Source: Gemmatimonadota bacterium
GTDB lineage: Bacteria > Gemmatimonadota > Gemmatimonadetes > Gemmatimonadales > Gemmatimonadaceae
Length of the DNA: 64,000 nucleotides
Direction: 5' to 3'
Assembly (NCBI GenBank): GCA_020161135.1
Contig: JAIUOB010000001.1
Coordinates: 1,054,001 to 1,118,000, forward strand
Shown here: positions 8,850 through 16,966 of the stretch, one piece after another
Layout of the letters: every line of letters begins with the position of its first letter
Position numbering within the stretch: position 1 is the first letter of the stretch
Notes under the pieces: generated by a model
The model's input: only the letters and a program-made list of their open reading frames with translations
Told to the model about the DNA's origin: nothing
The model's database searches: none
Translations under genes and position numbers: made by a program

Positions 8850-9281
8850 ATGATCCGCAATGCCTCGGCCGTCTGGAACGGTTCGCTGAAGGAAGGGAAC
8901 GGCACGATCACCACGCCGAGTGGTGTGCTCGCTGCCCAGCCGTACTCGTTCAAGCTCCGCTTCGTCGACGAAGACGGCCGCGCCGGCACCAACCCCGAGG
9001 AACTCATCGCCGCGGCGCACGCGTCGTGCTTCTCGATGGCGTTCTCCGGCCAGCTCACCAAGGCCGGCTACACGGCCGACGAGATCCGCACCAACGCGAC
9101 GCTCACCATGGAGCAGACCGAGGCCGGCTTCACGATCACGAAGATCCACCTCGACATGACGGCGAAGGTCCCCGGTATTGCGGCCGACGAGTTCCAGACG
9201 CTCGCCGGGAACGCGAAGGCGGGGTGCCCGGTGAGCCGTGTGCTGAACGCCGAAATCACCATGACCGCCGTGCTGGGCTGA
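8850..9281 (+). CDS. OsmC/Ohr family peroxidase
   Basis: A 143-residue protein of the OsmC superfamily, which detoxifies organic hydroperoxides with a reactive Cys pair. Cys60 lies in AAHASCFSMAFS and Cys126 in KAGCPVSRVL, the expected positions. NPEELIAAAH precedes the first Cys as in family members, and the length is typical. It sits 60 bp after the anti-sigma gene, on the same strand and possibly in that regulon, and is followed by a strong hairpin (9292-9322) separating it from arsR. Confidence 0.93.
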   Translation: MIRNASAVWNGSLKEGNGTITTPSGVLAAQPYSFKLRFVDEDGRAGTNPEELIAAAHASCFSMAFSGQLTKAGYTADEIRTNATLTMEQTEAGFTITKIHLDMTAKVPGIAADEFQTLAGNAKAGCPVSRVLNAEITMTAVLG

Positions 9282-9291
9282 CGTGCGATGC

Positions 9292-9322
9292 GGGGCCGGT
9301 ACGGCGCGTCCGTGCCGGCCCC
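9292..9322 (+). terminator. Hairpin terminator after osmC
   Basis: A 13-bp stem (9292-9304 paired with 9310-9322, one T-G wobble) with a 5-base loop lies 10 bases after the osmC stop. No T-run follows. It is very GC-rich and isolates osmC from the arsR promoter. Confidence 0.7.
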
Positions 9323-9351
9323 TGTGCGTCGGCGTCGGAGTCGCTATATTA

Positions 9352-9375
9352 CTGATTGCAGATATACGCAATCAG
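9352..9375 (+). promoter_or_regulatory. Inverted-repeat operator upstream of arsR
   Basis: A perfect 8-bp inverted repeat, CTGATTGC (9352-9359) and GCAATCAG (9368-9375), with an 8-base AT-rich spacer lies immediately before the arsR ribosome site. TATATT at 9345-9350 could be the -10 element, so a bound repressor would block transcription: likely autoregulation. The word ATATACGCA (9362-9370) recurs as ATACACGCA in the RND operon promoter (15732-15740). Confidence 0.65.
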
Positions 9376-9383
9376 GAGGCGGG

Positions 9384-9716
9384 ATGGCGGCACGACAGAT
9401 GGGGCCCGAGTTGCTGGAGATGGTGGCCGAGCGGTTCCGCGCACTCGGCGATCGCGCGCGGCTGTCGCTGCTGCAGCAACTCCGTGGCGGCGCCTGCACG
9501 GTCAATGAACTCGTCGAGGCCACGGGCCTCGGCCAGGCCAATGTCTCCCGGCACCTCGCGACGCTCTTCGCGAATGGCCTGGTCACCCGTGAACGCGAGG
9601 GTGTGTACGTGCGCTACGCGCTGGCCGACCGCGACGTGCTCAAGCTGTGCGAGCTGGTGTGCGGCCGCATCGAGAACGACCTCGCCGAGCGGCGCCGGGT
9701 GGTCTCGGGGCGCTGA
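9384..9716 (+). CDS. ArsR/SmtB family repressor, probably thiol/sulfide-responsive
   Basis: A 110-residue winged-helix repressor: MVAERFRALGDRARL opens the domain, the recognition helix is in TGLGQANVSRHLATL, and the wing in REREGVYVRYAL. Cys38 lies just before the second helix, and Cys89 and Cys93 lie in the last helix (KLCELVCG). The absence of a metal-type CxC motif and this Cys spacing resemble the BigR/YgaV/SqrR group, which senses sulfide or persulfides; that is an inference. AGGAGG precedes the ATG at 9384. The neighbouring DUF2892 and RND genes are typical partners of YgaV-like repressors. Confidence 0.85.
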   Translation: MAARQMGPELLEMVAERFRALGDRARLSLLQQLRGGACTVNELVEATGLGQANVSRHLATLFANGLVTREREGVYVRYALADRDVLKLCELVCGRIENDLAERRRVVSGR

Positions 9717-9723
9717 GCGGCGC

Positions 9724-9930
9724 TCAGCCCCCCCGCGGCGCACACCCCAGCAGCCGGCCCGCGCCGAGCATGCGCTCGAGCGGGCAGAAGTTCGTGAGGC
9801 TCGACTGCAGCAGGTTGAACCCCACGAACGCGGTGAACCAGTACCACATCGGCGACACCAGCGCGCCGAGGGCGAGCGACGCCAGCACGAACAGGCCGGC
9901 GAATCGACGGATGATGCGGTCAGGGCACAT
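9724..9930 (-). CDS. YgaP-type (DUF2892) small membrane protein, last gene of the efflux operon
   Basis: A 68-residue DUF2892 protein: an N-terminal MCPDRIIRRFAGLFVLAS helix, two membrane segments, and the Cys-Pro motif CPLERMLG near the C terminus, where the partner Cys (GCAP) also occurs. In sulfur-linked operons such domains occur fused to or beside rhodaneses. Its ATG shares one base with the stop of the RND gene, so it is translationally coupled as the last gene of the TolC-MFP-RND operon. It is convergent with arsR, only 7 bp away. Confidence 0.85.
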   Translation of the reverse strand: MCPDRIIRRFAGLFVLASLALGALVSPMWYWFTAFVGFNLLQSSLTNFCPLERMLGAGRLLGCAPRGG

Positions 9931-12900
9931 CAGACTGCCTCCGGAAGGGTGTGGGACGGCGCGGGCGTGGGGGGCGGCGCGTTCTTGCGCAGCTCCCAGT
10001 AGAGCAGGGGGACGACCACCATCGTGAGCAGGGTCGCGACCACGGCGCCGCTCATGAGCGCCACCGCGAGCCCCTGGAAGATCGGGTCGAGCACCATCAC
10101 GAGGCCGCCGACCACCACCGCCGCCGCCGTGAGCGCGATGGGGCGGAAGCGCACGGCACCCGCTTCGAGCACCGCATCGACGAGTGATCGGCCGCGCGCC
10201 TCCTCAAGCTGGATGAAGTCCACCAGCAGGATCGAATTGCGCACGATGATGCCGGCGAGCGCGATCATGCCGATCATGCTGGTGGCGGTGAAGAACGCCC
10301 CGCCGATGGCATGCCCGGGGAGGATGCCGATGAGTGTGAGCGGAATGGGTGCCATGATGACGAGCGGAATCGAGAAGCTCTGGAACCACCCGACCACGAG
10401 CACATAGATGAGCAGCAGCACGATCGCGAAGGCGAGGCCGAGGTCGCGGAACACCTCGATGGTGACCTGCCACTCGCCGTCCCACTTGATGGCGGTCTCG
10501 CGCAGCGTGGTGGGCGGCACCGCGTTGTAGCGCGTGATGGCCGCGCCCCGCACGCGGAGACTGTCGAGACGCCGGTTCATGTCGAGGATCGCGTACACCG
10601 GGCTCTCCACCTCCCGCGCCACGTCGCCCGTCACGTAGATCGCGGGACGCAGGTCCTTTCGCACGCGCAGTCCGTCACGCACCCCCTCCTGCACGGTCAC
10701 GAAGCGGCCGAGCGGCTGCGGGCCGCGGGCCGTTGCGATGGGGAGCGCCAGCAGCGCCTCGACGCTCGCCCGCTGCGCCAGCGGCAGCCGCGGCACGATC
10801 GCGACGCCCTCGCGCGCCGAGGGCGAACTCATCACGCCGGACGACACGCCTGACAGCGCGAGGTACAGCGTCTGCGTGATCTGCTCCACGCTGGCGCCAC
10901 TCTCGCTCGCGCGCACCCGGTCCACACGGAAGGTGCGCTTCTGCTGCGGCGCTTCGACGGTCCAGTCGACATCGACCACCCCCGGCGTCGATTCGAAGAC
11001 CCGCTTCACCGCTACCGCCGCCTCGAGACGCGTGGAGTCATCGGCGGCGTACACCTCGGCCACCAGCGTCGACAGCACCGGCGGGCCCGGCGGAATCTCG
11101 GCCACCTTGGCCGACGCGCCGTAGCGACGCGCGATGGAGTCGACGGCAGGACGCACCGCGACGGCGATCGCGTGACTCTGCCGGTCACGGTCTCCCTTGG
11201 GGAGCAGGTTGACCTGCACGTCGGCCACGTTGGCGCCGCTGCGCAGGAAGTAGTGCCGCACGAGTCCGTTGAAGTTGAACGGCGCGGCCGTGCCGGCGTA
11301 CACCTGCGTGCTGGTCACCTCGGGCACCGTGCCGAGCCACGCGGCGATCTCCGACGCTGCGCGATGTGTCGTCTCGAGCGACGTGCCTTCCGGCAGGTCG
11401 AGCACGACCTGGAACTCACTCTTGTTGTCGAACGGGAGCATCTTCACCTGCACGGCCTTGAGCCCGAGCAGGCCGACACTGCCGGCAAGCAGCACCAGCA
11501 CCACGCCGTAGAAGCTGAAGCGTGTGCGCCGCTGCGTGATGAGCGGCGACATGAGCCGACGATACAGGCGCGCCGCGCGCGTCTCCTCTTCCGCTGGATG
11601 CTGGATGGAGCCGTGCGGGCTGCCGACGTGCCCCTTGAGCAGGCGGTAGGCGAGGTACGGCGTGACGATGAACGCAACGGCCAGCGAGGCGAGCATCGCC
11701 ACCGACGCCCCCACCGGAATGGGGCGCATGTAAGGCCCCATGAGGCCACTCACGAACGCCATCGGCACGATGGCCGCGATGACCGTGAAGGTCGCGAGGA
11801 TCGTCGGGTTGCCGACTTCGTCCACCGCGTCGATCGCGGCGGTCTCGGCGGGCCGGTTCCCCATCGCGAGATGGCGATAGATGTTCTCCACCACGACGAT
11901 CGCGTCGTCCACCAGGATGCCGATGGAGAAGATGAGCGCGAACAGCGTGATGCGGTTGAGTGTGTAGCCCAGTGCGTAGTAGACGAACAGCGTGAGGGCG
12001 AGCGTGACCGGCACGGCCACGAGCACCACCACGGCCTCGCGCCAGCCGAGGAAGAGCCAGATGAGCACCGTGACGCTGAGCGTGGCGATGATGAGGTGCA
12101 GGATGAGCTCCTGCGCCTTCTCGCCGGCGGTCTCGCCGTAGTCGCGCGTCACGTCGACGCTGACGTTCCCGGGCACCACCGTGCCCTGCGCCTCGCGGAC
12201 CCGCTCCCGCACCGCGTGCGTGACCGCGGTGGCGTTGGCGCCCTTCCGCTTGGCCACGGCAATCGTGACGGCCGGTTCGGCGCTGCCTGCGCCACGTCGG
12301 TGCGACACATACGACGTGACGTCGGCGAAGTCGTCGCGCACATCGGCCACGGCGCGCAGGTAGACCGGCGTGCCGCCGCGTGTGGCGACCACCACGCTGC
12401 CCACCTCACGGGCAGTGCCCAGCGGCGCGCCCACCGCGACCTGCATGGTGGTGTCGCGGGTGGTGAGCTCGCCCGCCAGGAGCCGCGCGTTCGCACCGCG
12501 CAGCGCCATCGCGACCTCGCCGGGCGTGACACCCGCGGCCGTCAGGCGTGCCGGGTCGAGTGTCACGAGCATGCGTCGCGGCGCTCCGCCCGTCACGAAC
12601 GTCTGCGCGACATCGGGTACCGTGCGGATCTCATCCTCGAGATGCACCGCAACCTGCCGCAGCGTGTTGGCATCGACCCCGGCGCCATGCAGCGTGAGCG
12701 CCAGTACGGGCACGTCGTCGATGGAGTGCGCCTTCACCACGGGCGGCAGGGCGCCCGGCGGCGCCTCGTCGGCGACGCTGGCCAGCTTCGCCTGCACACG
12801 CGTGACGCTCCGCTCCTGGTCCTCGCCCACATCGAAGCGCACGGTGACCATGGCGTAGCCATCGCCACTCATCGTGTACACATGATCGACGCCGGGGAGC

Positions 12901-13148
12901 TCGCGCATGCGCTGCTCGACCGGGCGTGCCAGCAGGTTCTCCGCCTCCGCCGGCGACGCGCCCGGCATGGCGACGATCACGTCGATCATCGGCACCGAGA
13001 TCTGCGGCTCTTCCTCCCGCGGTGTGGCGAGGATCCCCAACAGCCCCACCGCGAGCGAGGCGACGGTCACCAGCGGGGTGAGGCGCGAGTTGAGGAAGGC
13101 CTGCGCGACGCGACCGGAGATGCCCCAGGAGGGCTTCACGACCGACAT
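9930..13148 (-). CDS. RND family efflux transporter, inner-membrane pump
   Basis: A 1072-residue resistance-nodulation-division permease with the family layout: an N-terminal membrane helix, a periplasmic porter loop (PGASPAEAENLLARPVEQ near residue 70), membrane segments including IGILVDDAIVVVENIYRH, a second periplasmic loop, and a closing block with GIIVRNSILLVDFI. It is closer to the AcrB/MexF-like HAE or unclassified groups than to CusA by eye; no metal-binding Met cluster was recognised. ATG 13148 is used; an in-frame GTG at 13154 overlaps the adaptor stop as GTGTGA and is equally possible. It works with the adjacent adaptor and TolC-like channel to expel a substrate, perhaps a thiol- or sulfide-related compound given the ArsR context. 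Confidence 0.93.
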   Translation of the reverse strand: MSVVKPSWGISGRVAQAFLNSRLTPLVTVASLAVGLLGILATPREEEPQISVPMIDVIVAMPGASPAEAENLLARPVEQRMRELPGVDHVYTMSGDGYAMVTVRFDVGEDQERSVTRVQAKLASVADEAPPGALPPVVKAHSIDDVPVLALTLHGAGVDANTLRQVAVHLEDEIRTVPDVAQTFVTGGAPRRMLVTLDPARLTAAGVTPGEVAMALRGANARLLAGELTTRDTTMQVAVGAPLGTAREVGSVVVATRGGTPVYLRAVADVRDDFADVTSYVSHRRGAGSAEPAVTIAVAKRKGANATAVTHAVRERVREAQGTVVPGNVSVDVTRDYGETAGEKAQELILHLIIATLSVTVLIWLFLGWREAVVVLVAVPVTLALTLFVYYALGYTLNRITLFALIFSIGILVDDAIVVVENIYRHLAMGNRPAETAAIDAVDEVGNPTILATFTVIAAIVPMAFVSGLMGPYMRPIPVGASVAMLASLAVAFIVTPYLAYRLLKGHVGSPHGSIQHPAEEETRAARLYRRLMSPLITQRRTRFSFYGVVLVLLAGSVGLLGLKAVQVKMLPFDNKSEFQVVLDLPEGTSLETTHRAASEIAAWLGTVPEVTSTQVYAGTAAPFNFNGLVRHYFLRSGANVADVQVNLLPKGDRDRQSHAIAVAVRPAVDSIARRYGASAKVAEIPPGPPVLSTLVAEVYAADDSTRLEAAVAVKRVFESTPGVVDVDWTVEAPQQKRTFRVDRVRASESGASVEQITQTLYLALSGVSSGVMSSPSAREGVAIVPRLPLAQRASVEALLALPIATARGPQPLGRFVTVQEGVRDGLRVRKDLRPAIYVTGDVAREVESPVYAILDMNRRLDSLRVRGAAITRYNAVPPTTLRETAIKWDGEWQVTIEVFRDLGLAFAIVLLLIYVLVVGWFQSFSIPLVIMAPIPLTLIGILPGHAIGGAFFTATSMIGMIALAGIIVRNSILLVDFIQLEEARGRSLVDAVLEAGAVRFRPIALTAAAVVVGGLVMVLDPIFQGLAVALMSGAVVATLLTMVVVPLLYWELRKNAPPPTPAPSHTLPEAV

Positions 13149-13150
13149 GG

Positions 13151-14260
13151 TCACACCCCCGACGGCGTGGTGCGACCGCGCGCGGCGCCGGACGCGGCGT
13201 CCGGCACGATGATCGTATCGCCGGCCGCGAGTCCGCTGGTCACCTCGACCCGACCACCCTGCTCCTCACTCACGCGCACCCAGCGCCGGTCATCGCGTCC
13301 GCCGCGACGCACCACGACGCCGGTGAGGTCGCCCTCGTGCACCAACGCGGCGGCCGGAATCATCACACCGGAACGTGCCCCCATTGGCAGCGCGAGCACC
13401 GCGGCGCTGCCGGCACGCAGCGCGCCGTCGCGATTCGCCACGAGCGCGTTGATCGTGAACAGGTTGCCGGCACCCGCCGGTACCACGCCCTCGACCACTG
13501 CGGTCACCTCGCGTCCGTCGATGCGGGCGCGCAGCGACTGCCGTGCGGTGATCGCTGCGGCGACATCGCCCGGCGCGGTGACGGTGATGCGAAGTCGCGA
13601 CGCGTCCTGCACCGTGAGCAACGGCGCGCCGGGCGCCGCGAAGGCACCCGGATCGACCATGCGCATGGTGACTTGTCCCGCGAACGGCGCGCGCACCGCC
13701 GCATAGCTGCGCACGGCGTCGAGTTCGGCCGCGCCGGCCCGCGCCGCGCGCACGCCGGCTTCGGCGCGTGCGAGGCCGGTCTCTGCTGCGTCGAACTGCG
13801 CCCTGGTGGCAGCGCTGTCCGCGTACAACGCGCGGAAGCGTGCCGCGTGCGTCGCGGCGGCGTCGCGTTGCGCCTCGGCGTCGGCAATGGCCGCAGACAC
13901 CTGGGCGCTTTTGGCGGCCAGATCACGCGCATCGAGCGTGAGCAGCTCCTGCCCCGGCGTCACGTGGTCGCCAGCGTGCACGCGTACCGACAGCACCGTG
14001 CCCATGAGCTTCGTGCTGAGCGTCGCCTGCTGGACTGGCTCGGCCACGCCCGGCGCGTCGAAGCTGCGCGTGAGCGTCGTATCCCGAACGACCAGGGGCG
14101 TCCCGGCCACCTGCGGGGGCGCGGCGGAGGCTGGCGTCTCATGCGACGTCTCGCCGCACGCGAGCAGCGTCACGGCCGACGCCGCGGCGGCCAGCTGCAT
14201 CGGGGCGCGCGAGGACAGGCGCCGCCCGATGCGAAGGGGAACATGGACGAAGCGCATCAT
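13151..14260 (-). CDS. RND efflux periplasmic adaptor (membrane fusion protein), lipoprotein
   Basis: A 369-residue HlyD/AcrA-type adaptor. The N terminus carries a lipoprotein signal (VTLLACGE, Cys near residue 39). It is followed by a lipoyl half-motif (GTVLSVRVHAGDHVTPGQELLTLD), a coiled-coil hairpin rich in Ala and Arg, the second lipoyl half (VRAPFAGQVTMRMVDPG), and a beta-barrel/membrane-proximal part ending EVTSGLAAGDTIIV. It bridges the RND pump and the outer-membrane channel. The ATG at 14260 overlaps the TolC-like gene's stop (ATGA). Confidence 0.9.
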   Translation of the reverse strand: MMRFVHVPLRIGRRLSSRAPMQLAAAASAVTLLACGETSHETPASAAPPQVAGTPLVVRDTTLTRSFDAPGVAEPVQQATLSTKLMGTVLSVRVHAGDHVTPGQELLTLDARDLAAKSAQVSAAIADAEAQRDAAATHAARFRALYADSAATRAQFDAAETGLARAEAGVRAARAGAAELDAVRSYAAVRAPFAGQVTMRMVDPGAFAAPGAPLLTVQDASRLRITVTAPGDVAAAITARQSLRARIDGREVTAVVEGVVPAGAGNLFTINALVANRDGALRAGSAAVLALPMGARSGVMIPAAALVHEGDLTGVVVRRGGRDDRRWVRVSEEQGGRVEVTSGLAAGDTIIVPDAASGAARGRTTPSGV

Positions 14261-15717
14261 CGGGTCACTCCGGACGTCGAGGGAAGGTCGTGAGCAGTCG
14301 GTGTCGCATCGAGCACGGTGAGCGCGCCCGGATCGCCGCCGGTGACGCGCCGCCATTCGACCAGCGCGTCGATGAGCGCGTAGCGCGCACCGGTGGCCGC
14401 GAGCGCCGCCGCCGTGGCCGTCGCGTCGGCACCGATGCGCTCGGCGATGGTCGCGAGCCCGCCCACATACCGCTTCTCGACGAGACGCTGTGCTTCACGC
14501 GCCTCCTGCGCCGAGAGCAAGGTGAGATCGAGTCGGGCGAGGGCGACCGTCAGGGCACCACGCGCTGCGGCGACCTCGAGCTGCGCGCTCGCCGCCGCGC
14601 CTGCCGCATCACTGGCGGCACTGCGAGCGCGGGCCTGCGCCATGGCCACCTCGGCGCGGTCGGCCGGGTTGCCGGGCAGCGACCACGACCCCATCACGCC
14701 GATCGTCCAGTTCGGCTTGCCGCCGAACAGCGCCGTCGGGGCGTTCCAGTCGTAGCGCGCAAAGCTGTTGACGCGCGGCAGCGCCGTGCCGTGCGCGCGT
14801 TGCACGTCGGTGCGGGCCGCCTCTGCCCCCAGCGTGGCCGCGCGCACGTCGAGGCGCGCGGCCGTCGCAGCCGACGCCGTGGAGGTGCTCGTGTCGGCGA
14901 CCGCGAGGGCGCGCAGTCGCGTCTCGTCGGGGAGTGCGGCCGGCACCGTCACCGACCGGCCGTCCGTGGCGCCAATCAGGAGGCCGAGCTGGCGCGCGGC
15001 CAACGCGGCCTCGTGCTGCGCACCGAGCAGGCTCGCGGCGATGTCTCCCGCACGCACTCGCGCCTGCAGCGCGTCTGCCCGCGTGACGAGCCCCTGCCGG
15101 ACGAGCGCCTCGACCTGACGCACCGCGGCCTCGGCGGCACGCTGCGCATCGGTGAGCGTGGCGACCTTGGCGGCCGCCATCACCGCCCCGTACCAGCCGC
15201 GCACGACCTGCGCGCGCGTGTCGACGGCGGTCCAGGCGGCGCTCGAGCCCACGGCATCGGCGGCGAGGCGTGCGGCGCGACGCCCCATGAGCGCGTCGAC
15301 GTTCAGCAACGGCACCTCGGCCACGAGACCACCCTGCACGTTGGTGACGGCGGCGGGGTCGTTGAGGCGCGCCGGGTCGAAGGCGGCCGGCGTGACGCCG
15401 CGCTGGCGCAGCAGCGTGCCGAACGCACCGATGGGATCGGTGGTGCGCACGACGCCACTCTCGACGCGGGCGCTCGGGAGGACGCCGCGCAGCGGCAGGT
15501 CGGCGCGGCGGCGTGCCTCGTCGTGGGCGGCGGTCGCCCGGCGGTTGGCGAAGGCGGCGCGATCGGCGTCGCGGAGCGCCTCCGCCAAGGTCGAGGGGGC
15601 GCCCTGCGCAGCCAGTGGGACAGCCAGCGGCGCAGCCAGCGGCGCGGCCGCCGCCGCGAGGGCCAGCAGACCGACGCGCGGGAGGCGGGTCAGACGGGGG
15701 AATTGTGAATCGCGCAT
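14257..15717 (-). CDS. TolC-like outer-membrane efflux protein
   Basis: A 486-residue protein with a signal peptide (residues 1-37, ending PLAAQ) and two helical repeats typical of the outer-membrane efflux protein family. Ala/Arg-rich heptads include AQVVRGWYGAVMAAAKV and, in the second half, AEVAMAQARARSAASDAAG. It is the first gene of the operon tolC-like, adaptor, RND, DUF2892, all linked by overlapping codons, and provides the outer-membrane exit duct. The ATG at 15717 lies directly behind an AT-rich promoter region. Confidence 0.92.
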   Translation of the reverse strand: MRDSQFPRLTRLPRVGLLALAAAAAPLAAPLAVPLAAQGAPSTLAEALRDADRAAFANRRATAAHDEARRRADLPLRGVLPSARVESGVVRTTDPIGAFGTLLRQRGVTPAAFDPARLNDPAAVTNVQGGLVAEVPLLNVDALMGRRAARLAADAVGSSAAWTAVDTRAQVVRGWYGAVMAAAKVATLTDAQRAAEAAVRQVEALVRQGLVTRADALQARVRAGDIAASLLGAQHEAALAARQLGLLIGATDGRSVTVPAALPDETRLRALAVADTSTSTASAATAARLDVRAATLGAEAARTDVQRAHGTALPRVNSFARYDWNAPTALFGGKPNWTIGVMGSWSLPGNPADRAEVAMAQARARSAASDAAGAAASAQLEVAAARGALTVALARLDLTLLSAQEAREAQRLVEKRYVGGLATIAERIGADATATAAALAATGARYALIDALVEWRRVTGGDPGALTVLDATPTAHDLPSTSGVTR

Positions 15718-15720
15718 ATG

Positions 15721-15750
15721 ATGATATTACCATACACGCATATAATCGGC
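15721..15750 (-). promoter_or_regulatory. AT-rich promoter/operator of the RND efflux operon
   Basis: This is one of the few AT-rich stretches in the window, immediately upstream of the TolC-like start. It contains TATTAC (15725-15730) and ATACACGCA (15732-15740), both of which have counterparts in the arsR promoter (TATTAC 9347-9352, ATATACGCA 9362-9370). This suggests that the ArsR protein controls both transcripts. Confidence 0.55.
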
Positions 15751-15758
15751 AAGAGGGA

Positions 15759-15776
15759 GGCGCCCGGGAGGGCGCC
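15759..15776 (-). terminator. GC-rich hairpin after the propeller lipoprotein gene
   Basis: A 6-bp stem, GGCGCC at 15759-15764 and again at 15771-15776 (self-complementary), with a 6-base loop lies 10 bases beyond the stop at 15787 on the minus strand. It probably ends that transcript before the efflux operon promoter. Confidence 0.45.
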
Positions 15777-15786
15777 CCCGCGACCG

Positions 15787-16785
15787 TCACGGCCGCCGGA
15801 TCCAGCGCGGTTGCTGCTGGCGGAGGTCGTCGTCGGTGAGGCGCGTGAGGCCACCGCCGTCCACGTTCACCAGGTAGAGCTCGAGGTCCGCATTGTCGTG
15901 CATGTTGGACACGAACGCGAGCCGGGCGCCATCAGGGGAGAAGGCGGGCTGACGGTTCCGCCACGCATAGCCGAAATCGCGCTCGGTGCCTGCCTGCACG
16001 TCGAGCACCATCAGGCGCCCCTGCGCCGGCGACGCGCTGCGCACGAACGCCACCTGCTTGCCGTCAGGTGACCACGCGCCGTCGATGTCGCTCACCGCCG
16101 CCTCCGTGAGCTGCACGAGGCGCCGTCCGTCGGCATCGACCATCCACAAGTGCAGAGCGCCCGGGGCCCCGGCCGAGAAGAGCAGGCGTCGCCCGTCCGG
16201 CGACCACGCCGGGCCGGCAAAGGCCTGCTGCAGCCCGGGGGCGACGGCAAAGCTCAGCTCCTGCTCCTGGCTGCCGTCGACGTTGGCCAGCACCAGCCGC
16301 GTGTGTCCGTCGTCCGCCAGACGCACGAACGCGATGCGCTGACCGTCGGGGGAGAGGCTTGGGCCGAACTCGGTGCGTCCGGTGGACAGAGCGACGCGCT
16401 CGGGCTCTCCGCCGCGGCGCACGCGCCAGAGGTCCTGATAGTCGTAGCCGTCCGGATCACTGCCGGCCCCGACGTACACCACTGTCTTGCCATCGGCCGA
16501 CACCGTCGGGCTCGCGCCCATGATCTCGAGGCCGAACAGTCCGCCCTGGGCGCCATCGTCGGCGCGGCGCACACGCAACCGCACCGACTGCAGGCCACCG
16601 GGGGTCGTCTCCTCGTACACGAGGTCATGCAGCGCGCCCGCCCCGGGGTTGGGCTCGGGGTTCGGGGTGGGCTCGACGCCCGTGACCGCGTCATTGCAGG
16701 CCGTGCCGCCCAGCAGGGCGAGGGTGGCGAGGAGAAGGGCGGCGCGGTGACGCGCGGGGAAGGCGTATGTGCGGCTGGCCGACAT
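15787..16785 (-). CDS. TolB-like WD40/PD40 beta-propeller lipoprotein
   Basis: A 332-residue protein with a lipoprotein signal (LGGTACND, Cys near residue 30), a short Pro/Asn linker, and at least five PD40-type blades recognisable by repeated SPDG motifs (SLSPDGQRIAFV, AWSPDGRRLLFS, AWSPDGKQVAFV, AFSPDGARLAFV). Such propellers fold in the periplasm and serve as protein-interaction platforms. No enzyme domain is attached and no partner is suggested by the neighbours. It is divergent from the BNR/VPS10 gene across 181 bp in which no clear promoter or operator was found. Confidence 0.85.
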   Translation of the reverse strand: MSASRTYAFPARHRAALLLATLALLGGTACNDAVTGVEPTPNPEPNPGAGALHDLVYEETTPGGLQSVRLRVRRADDGAQGGLFGLEIMGASPTVSADGKTVVYVGAGSDPDGYDYQDLWRVRRGGEPERVALSTGRTEFGPSLSPDGQRIAFVRLADDGHTRLVLANVDGSQEQELSFAVAPGLQQAFAGPAWSPDGRRLLFSAGAPGALHLWMVDADGRRLVQLTEAAVSDIDGAWSPDGKQVAFVRSASPAQGRLMVLDVQAGTERDFGYAWRNRQPAFSPDGARLAFVSNMHDNADLELYLVNVDGGGLTRLTDDDLRQQQPRWIRRP

Positions 16786-16966
16786 GCAGGCTCCTGGTGA
16801 GTGTCCGCTCGCTGTACCTGCATTGGTGATGCGACGTCACGGGACATGACCCGGGTCGATACCTTTCGCCCCGATGGATTCTCGCTCAATGGTGCATGCA
16901 CGGATCGCCCGTCTCGCTCCACCGGGCGCGCCCACCCTGCACGTCCCGTCCACCTCCCTCCTGTCC

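Noticed and set aside
11172..13706. An 844-codon open frame antisense to the RND pump and adaptor
   Set aside because: High GC leaves antisense frames open. Its translation is Arg/His-rich low-complexity sequence without any domain, while the minus strand encodes an unmistakable RND protein.
16874..16966. Upstream start for the BNR/VPS10 protein
   Set aside because: It adds 31 residues before a clear signal peptide; the ATG at 16967 gives a standard export signal.
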